A stretch of 64,000 bases of DNA from Aselliscus stoliczkanus (lineage: Eukaryota > Chordata > Mammalia > Chiroptera > Hipposideridae), in assembly GCA_033961575.1 (NCBI GenBank), contig CM066732.1:83507687-83571686 (forward strand). Direction: 5' to 3'. Positions 57,652-64,000 of this stretch are shown one piece after another. The notes beneath the pieces are model-generated. The model ran no database searches. It was given only the letters and a program-made list of their open reading frames with translations, and was not told the DNA's origin. A program made the position numbers and the translations under genes. Positions within the stretch are counted from its first letter, which is position 1; every line of letters starts with the position of its first letter.

Positions 57652-57814
57652 ATTGCAACAACTATGTATAGTGCCAGGTGGGTATTAGACAAATCAGGGG
57701 ATCACTGAATAAATTATATAAATGTCTAACTGCTATGCTGTACACCTGAAACTAATATAAAATAATATTGAATGTCAACTATAACTATAAGTGAAAAAAA
57801 TAAATAATTAAAAG
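57652..57814 (+). mobile_element. Very short 5'-truncated L1 3' end
   Basis: It contains 'gataaatt'-type L1 3' text: 'gggtattagacaaatcaggg', 'gatcactgaataaattatat', 'gtacacctgaaactaatata' and 'aatgtcaactataa', then an A-rich tail. The perfect 14-bp duplication TATTCCTTTATCAT lies at 57,638-57,651 and 57,815-57,828. This is a laurasiatherian-type L1 tail from memory. Confidence 0.93.
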
Positions 57815-57837
57815 TATTCCTTTATCATCTATTTAAA

Positions 57838-57937
57838 TTTTTTTTTTTTTTTTGAGGGCAGTGTCACTGGACCTCATATGTGGGACTGAACCTGGGCCGC
57901 TGGCTTCCGAAGCGCCACTGCGCCACTCGGCCGGCCC
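57838..57937 (-). mobile_element. Short-form tRNA SINE nested at the L1 tail
   Basis: In reverse orientation it has a T-run, then GAGGGCAGTGTCACTGGACC and the head complement GCGCCACTCGGCCGGCCC. The 15-bp duplication TTATCATCTATTTAA lies at 57,822-57,836 and 57,938-57,952. Seven bases of this duplication (TTATCAT) are the right copy of the neighbouring L1's own duplication. Confidence 0.95.
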
Positions 57938-59200
57938 TTATCATCTATTTAATGTCTGCGATATCTGTACTAGTATTTTCTCTTTCATTCAGATATTAGT
58001 AATTTATGTATTTTCCCTATTATTTCTGTTCAGTATGGCTAGAGCTTTACTATTTTTGTTAATTTTCGAAAAGAACTAGTTTTTTTGTTTTTTTAATGGA
58101 TAGTCTCTTTCTTTATCTCCCTTTCTGTTTGTCTGTCTCTCTAGTTTTTTTATTTAATTAATTTCACTCATATGTAGTATATTATTTCCTCCTTCATCTT
58201 ACTGTGGATTTAATTGGCTCATCTTTTTCTAATTCCTTAATGTAAAAGCTTTGGTCATTGAGTGAAGGCCTTTCTACTTTACTAATATATGTGTTTGATG
58301 CTATAAATTTTCCTTTAAGCACTGAATAAAATGTATATCATGAATTTTGATGTGTTTCATTATCATTTTCATTCAATTCAAAATATATTCTACTTTCTTT
58401 TGTGATTTCCTATTTGAACCACACATCATTTATAAGTTTATTTTTCAGTTACAGTGTATTTGGGAGTTTCCAGAGATCTTCTGTTTTTATTTTTAAATTA
58501 GTTCCAATGTGGCTGAGGAACTACTTGTAAGATTTGATCATTTTAAAGTTATTGAGAACTGTTTTATGGACATTCAAAATATGGCTTTTCTTAGAAATGC
58601 TTTATGTGCACTTGAGAGCAATGCTAGGTGGAATGTTTTACAAATATCAGCTTTCTTTATAATATTGTTTGTGTCTTCTATGTGCTTACTGACTTTTGGA
58701 CTAATTCTATGTATTATTGAGAATAGAATGCTGAAAAGTTCAACTATAATTGTGGCTTTCTCTATTTTTTACTTGCTGTTGTTTAAGTTTTTGTTTATAT
58801 TTTGAAGATTATTACCAAGTGCAATAATGTTTAGACTTTTTACATCTTCTTGATAAATTGACCTCTTTATTATTATGAAATAACCCTCTGAATTTCTTGT
58901 AGTAGTCATTGTATGAATCCTACTTTTTCTGATATTAAAATAGCTGCTCCAGCTTTATTTTGATTGTTTAACATGGTATGTATTTCACTATCCTTTTACC
59001 TATCTGTGTCCTTATATTTAAAGTGAATTTCTTGTATACAGTATGTAGTTAGTTTTGCCTTTTTATCCACTACAATAACCATTGCCTTTAAATGAGGGTG
59101 TTTAGACCATTTACATTTAATAGGATTATTGCTATGGTTAGGTTTAAATATATCACTTTATTACTTGTTTGTTTTGTTTTGTTTTGTTTTTGTTTTTTTA

Positions 59201-59329
59201 GCTGAGCCCTCCTGCTACCTGTTGGCAGCTCAACGGCAACTCAGCTTGGGCTGGCATCAAACCGCCATTGCTCAGAGCTCAGCTCGCATTCTTGAGCGAG
59301 CTCTTAACCAACTGAGCCACTCGGCCAGC
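59201..59329 (-). mobile_element. Second tRNA-SINE family (GGCTCAG head)
   Basis: It resembles the copy at 25,936: GCTGAGCCCTCCTGCTACCT, repeats of GGCAGCTCAACGGCAACTCA, then AACCAACTGAGCCACTCGGC. The T-rich poly-A complement precedes it, and TACTTGTTT recurs on both flanks (about 59,162 and 59,332). Confidence 0.9.
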
Positions 59330-59582
59330 CCTACTTGTTTTTATTTGTCCCATTTTTTCCCTCTGTTTTTGGTTTCTTCTCTATTAATTAAGTCGTTTTT
59401 ATAATTCTATATTATCTCCTTTATTGATTTATTAGCTATACTTCTTGGTTGATATTTTTTTTAAAATCTGTTTATTTGCTTGTGTTCATTGGTGATTGTT
59501 TTAGTGTTTATAGTATATATTTTCATAGAATCATGGGTGCCTTCAAACAATAGTATCATTCTTCTCATATAATATAAAAATT

Positions 59583-60025
59583 TGGGCCGGCCGAGTGGCG
59601 CATTGGTTAAGAGCTGGCTTGGGACTCCAAGTAGCCCCAGTTGGGATCCCACATTTAAGGGCTAGTGACACTGCCCTCTACAGCTAAGATGGTGAACAAC
59701 AGCTCCACCTGGAGCTGGGCTGCTGTGAGTCCCTGGGGACAGCATAGCTGCAGCCCCTGCTGCAGTGGGCTGCCATAGGCTACAGTGAGTGGCCAGCAGC
59801 CGGTGTGAGTTGCCAAGAGCCACTGTGAAAGGCCGTCCAGGGGCCGGCGACCAATCTGCCTCACTCGAGAAGAGCGCAGTGACTATATCATCATGGGCCA
59901 GTAAAGCACCATCCTCCACAACCAGACTGAAGAACAAAAGGACAACTTGTCTGTTCCCCTTCCTTGGTTTCCCAACATTGTTCCCCACCCCCAATTCCCC
60001 AATAAAATCTTAAACAACAACAAAA
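59583..60025 (+). mobile_element. Long-form tRNA SINE, full length
   Basis: It begins GGGCCGGCCGAGTGGCGCAT, keeps the A-box TGGCGCATTGGTTAAGAG, has a B box with GTTGGGATCCCAC and ends CAATAAAATCTTAAAC plus A-rich sequence. Flanks share AAAAATT. Its body has several changes that break frames seen in other copies. Confidence 0.93.
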
Positions 60026-60952
60026 AAATTACAGTCGTACATTTTCATTTCCCACCTTTCAGACTTCTGACTATTATTGTCATGCATTTCATATCTACAT
60101 GCTATAAACAATATATTGTTATTATTTTTCCTTTAAACCATCATTAATCTTTCAAAAAGTTTAAAAATAAGAAAAAATATCTTTCATATGTATCCATATA
60201 TTTTCCCTTTGCAATATTCTCCATTCCTTTATTTAGATCTAGTTTCTATCTAGTATTATTTTCCTTCTGCTTGAAAGAGTTACTTTAATACATGTAGTGC
60301 AGTTGCTTCTGGTGATGAATTCTTTCAGCTTTTTTATTTCTTAAAACTTCATTTCACCTTCAGTTTTGAGGGTGTTTTTTTTTTCCCCTTGAGTTGATAG
60401 TTTCCCCCTTCCCCTGCATTTTAAGGTGACATTCCAATGTCTTCTACGTTGCATTATATCTGAAGAGAAATTTGTGGACATGCTTACCGGTGCGCCTTTG
60501 CATGTAATATGTCTTTCTATTCTGGCTGATTTACAATTTTGTCTTTATCATTATCTTAAGCAGTCTGATTATGATGTATCTAACTGTTTCTCACTGTTTT
60601 CTTCATGTTTTTTCTACTTGGGTTTTGCAGAGCTTCTGTGATCTGTATGTTTCTAGTTTATATAAAATTTGGAAATTTCTCAGCCATTATTTATTTCAAT
60701 ATGTCTTTCTGACTCTCTCCCCACCATCATTCTCTTCTTCTGAGGTTCTGATTACATGTATATTAGGTTGCTTAATTAATACTGTCTCCAAACTCACTGA
60801 TATTCATTAACTTTATTTATTTATTTTCTTTTTTGTTGTTGTTTAATTTTGGATGGTTTCTATTGCTATGTCTTTAAGATCAGGAATTTGTTTTTCTGCA
60901 GTATCTAGTCTTCTGTCAACTTCAATTAGTTTATTTTTCATCTCAGAAAACT

Positions 60953-63900
60953 ATGATTTGGACTTGTGGTCAAGATGGAAGAATAGGTAAATGCTTTCTC
61001 CCATGACCATATCACAGTCATAACCAAACTACAAAACAACCACCTGATGACTAGTTGAAAAAAAACCCTTCTATATTTAAGGATATAAAGAAGAAGCCAC
61101 ATCAAGACTAGCAGGAGAGGTAGAGACATGGAATGGATTTGTCCCACACCCATGTGTGGTGGTTAAAAATCAGAAGGGATATCTTGGCTATGGAGGTATC
61201 CCTGAGATGCAAGGAGTTCCATTTCCACACCAAGCTCCTCAGCCAAGATTTCCAGTGATGAGAGGAGAAGTCCCTGTAGCTCCTGGCTTTAAAACCAGCA
61301 AGGATGAAGAGGAGTGAGATACAGAGCTGCTGGAGTCCCAGGCATTCCCCTTAAAGGATCTATGCATGGACCTACTCACTGATGGACTCACTCTGAGCTC
61401 CATTGCTGGAGCAGCAGCTTGATAAGGGTGAGGGACACATGGGGAAGAACTGAATTGTCTGGCTTCAGGATGAAGAGTTGTGGGGCATTTTCTTCCAGAG
61501 AGACGTGCTGGTAGAAGCCATGTTTCCTTTGTTGAGCCCTCCCCTCACCCAGCCTGCCATACAGGCAGGTGCCATATCTGAATCTCTATCAACCTGGCTA
61601 ATACTGTTTGGCCTGTCCTTGTGATTCCCTGAAACCCGGCCCCATCCAACTTGTGAGCCCACCCAAACCATTTCCAGTAGTATTTGCATACAAACAGACT
61701 CTCTTGGCTCATGCTCCTAAAGTCTCTTAAGGTTTACAAACATCGGACAAACAGCATCTGGCCTTGGCTTGCTCTGTACCCCTTGCTAAATGGACCTGAG
61801 GCTTACCCTAGTGGCAGCCAGCCTCAGTTCACAGCTTAGCCTCTCCTAGGCAACTCCAATTCCAGCCAAAGCAGCGACCATTTGCATATCACTTTGTAGC
61901 TCATACCAGGAGGTCCCGGGTAGAGTAAAAGCAGTGGCAAACTTTGGCCTGTATCAGAGACCTTCCCAAGAGGCCTCAGAAGATGTGGTCAGTTCATACC
62001 ATAGCACCACTCAACCACATTCACACTCAGCACACTCAAATGTCAGACTTGGCAGGTGCCAGAGCCCTGCTAAAGCAAACCTTGTTCCTTGTCGTCAGCC
62101 CCTGCACAACAGTTCCTCTACTCTAGTAATATCCAGGCCTTACAACCAATCAGCTTGATGTTAATCCTTCCCACTGATGTGCCACCTGCAATATAGGCTC
62201 AGCTGCAACAGGAAGGTACACAGAAACCACACAAGGGACACACCTGGAGCACCCAGCTCAGGTGATTAGGGAGACTGTACCACTGGGCCCCACATGACAC
62301 CTACTACATAAAGCCACTCTACCCTGACAAGGAGACATAGAAGCTCTATCTAATACATAGGAACACATACAGGGAGCCAGCCAGAGCAGACAGAGACACA
62401 TGTTTCAAATGAAAGAACTGAACAAAACTCCAGATAAAGAACTAAACAAAATGGAGGCAAGCAATTTACCAGGTGCAGAGTTCAAAAACACTGGTTATAA
62501 GGATGATCAACGAACTCAGTGAGAACTTTAACAAAGAGATAGGAAACATAAAAAAAAAAAAAGAGATAAAAAACATAAAAACAGAACTAGTCAGTAAAGA
62601 AGAATACCATAACTGAAATGAAGGATACATTAGAGGGAATCAACTGTAGATTAGATGAAGCAGAGGAATGAATCAGCAATTTGGAAGACAAGGTAGTAGA
62701 GTACACCCAATCACAGGATAAAAAGGAAAAAAAAGAATAAAAAAAAATAAGGATAGTTTAAGAGACCTCTGGGACAACAAGCATACCAACATTCACATCA
62801 TAGGCATACCAGAAGGAAAAGAGAAAGGGATTGAACCTATTTCAAGAAACAATGATTGAAAACTTCTCTAACCTGGTGAAGAAAATAGACATACAAGTCC
62901 AAGAAACACAGAGTCCCAAACAAGATGAACCTAAAGAGGTCCACACCAAGATACATAACAAGTAAGATGCCAAAGTTTAAACACAAAGAATCTTAAAAAC
63001 AGCAAGAGAAAAGCAGTTCGTTACCTAAAAGGAGTGCCCACAAGACTGTCAGCTAATTTCTCAACAACAGCTTTGTAGGCTAAAGGGAATGGCACAAAAT
63101 ATTCAAGGTGATGAAAAACAAGGACCTACAGCCAAGATTACTTTAGCCTGCAAATCTATCATTTAGAATTGAATGACAGATGAAGAGCTTCCCAGACAAG
63201 AAAATGCTAAAGGAGTTCATCACCCCTAAACTAGTAGTACAAGAAATGTTAATGGGACATCTTCAAGAAGAAGAAGGGGAAAAAAAATATTAAAAACTAT
63301 GAGTAATAAAATGGTAATAATTACATACCTAAGAATAATTACTTTAAATCTAAATGGATTAAATCTAATCAAAAGACATTGGGTGGCTGAATAGATAAGA
63401 AAACAAGACCCATACATATGTTGCCTACAAGAGACCCACTTCAGATCAAAAGTCACACACACTGAAAGTAAAGGGATGGAAAAAGATATTTCAAGCAAAT
63501 AGAAATAATAATAAAAAAAGCTGGGATAGCAATACTTATATTAGACAAAACAGAGTTTAAAATCAAGGCTATAGCAAGAGAAAAAAGGACCCAGCAATTC
63601 CATGTCTGGGTATTTTTCTGAAGCCCAAAACACTATTTGGAAAAGATATATGCTTCCCTATGTTTATTGCAGTATTATTTACAAGAACTAAGATATGGAA
63701 GCCACCTAAGTGTCCATTGGTAGACAAATGAATTAAGAAGAGATAGTACATATATGCAATGGGATATTACTCAGTCATGAAAGAGAATGAAATCGTGCCG
63801 TCTTCAACAACTAAAGGGTATTATGCTAAGTAAAATAAATCAGACAAAGGAAAATACCGTATGATTTTACTTTTAGGTGGAATCTAAAAAACAAAATATG

Positions 63901-64000
63901 TGAACAAATAAAATAGAAACACACTTATAGATACAGAGAACATTTTGATGGTTACCAGATGGGAGGGGTGTTGGGGAGATGTGTGAAAAGGGAGAAGGGA
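60953..64000 (+). mobile_element. L1 with 5' end and internally deleted ORF2 (HAL1-like)
   Basis: It begins with a 5'-UTR-like start, 'cttgtggtcaagatggaaga' (60,964), followed by about 1.4 kb of 5' region that is more GC-rich than its surroundings. A broken ORF1 runs from about 62,410 to 63,150 (for example 'ttggaagacaaggtagtaga'). A piece of the endonuclease domain follows (63,395-63,580, 'aagagacccacttcagatca'). At about 63,585 it jumps to the ORF2 C-terminus ('cccagcaattccatgtctgg') and 3' region, omitting the reverse transcriptase. Every frame is broken. It runs off the window. Confidence 0.8.

Larger units (their letters stand above)
57255..60950 (-). mobile_element. Old L1M element (ORF1 to RT), carrying four insertions
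   Basis: Reverse orientation throughout. RT-region text is readable near 57,314-57,535 (KSPNPDGFTGESYETFKEVV on the minus strand). The span 57,950-59,160 matches the endonuclease part (for example 'aaaatagctgctccagcttt'), and 59,400-60,950 the ORF1/5' part (for example 'gattatgatgtatctaactg'). All frames are broken. Younger insertions lie at 57,652, 57,838, 59,201 and 59,583. The plus-strand frames here are not genes. Confidence 0.75.

Overview
This window looks like nuclear DNA from a placental mammal. It holds dense ancient mammalian repeats (MIR, L2, MLT1 LTRs, hAT and mariner relics, L1), long dinucleotide microsatellites and an AT-rich base composition. It shows no operons, ribosome-binding sites or long open frames. 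The youngest repeats are tRNA-derived SINEs whose head reads GGCCGGCCGAGTGGCGC and a second family with the head GGCTGGCCGAGTGGCTCAG. Together with an L1 tail of the kind known in laurasiatherians, these suggest a bat, perhaps a horseshoe or leaf-nosed bat. That assignment rests on memory of repeat families and is tentative.

No protein-coding gene can be supported. The longest frame is about 143 codons, and most of the longer frames lie in repeats (SINE, L1, L2). The window is best read as intergenic or deep intronic. One minus-strand stretch near 44.8-45.3 kb is polar and coding-like but unassigned.

Layout: 0-13 kb is mostly old sequence with MIRs, two MLT1 LTRs, two L2-like blocks (8.5 and 11 kb), a MADE1-like palindrome and a triple SINE array. 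From 14 to 26 kb there is an L1 3' end split by a SINE, an old plus-strand L1 carrying two SINEs, hAT relics (MER5A-like, MER20-like) and another L1 fragment. From 27 to 30 kb there is almost no recognisable repeat. From 33 to 42 kb lie MIRs, a mariner transposase relic, an old L1 split by a U6-L1 chimera, and an L1ME-like piece split by a Tc1/mariner-like relic. The 42-55 kb stretch is sparse. From 55.8 kb to the end is a pile-up of minus-strand L1, a three-module tRNA SINE, nested L1 and SINE insertions, and a plus-strand L1 running off the window.

The most notable objects are two L1-mobilised small-RNA insertions. One is a U6 snRNA pseudogene fused to a truncated L1 inside a single target-site duplication (37,280-38,105). 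The other is a 40-bp insertion matching the 5' half of tRNA-Arg(CCU), ending at the anticodon loop and flanked by a perfect 19-bp duplication (8,760-8,799). Neither is a host gene. Both appear to record L1 reverse transcriptase switching to, or priming on, cellular small RNAs.
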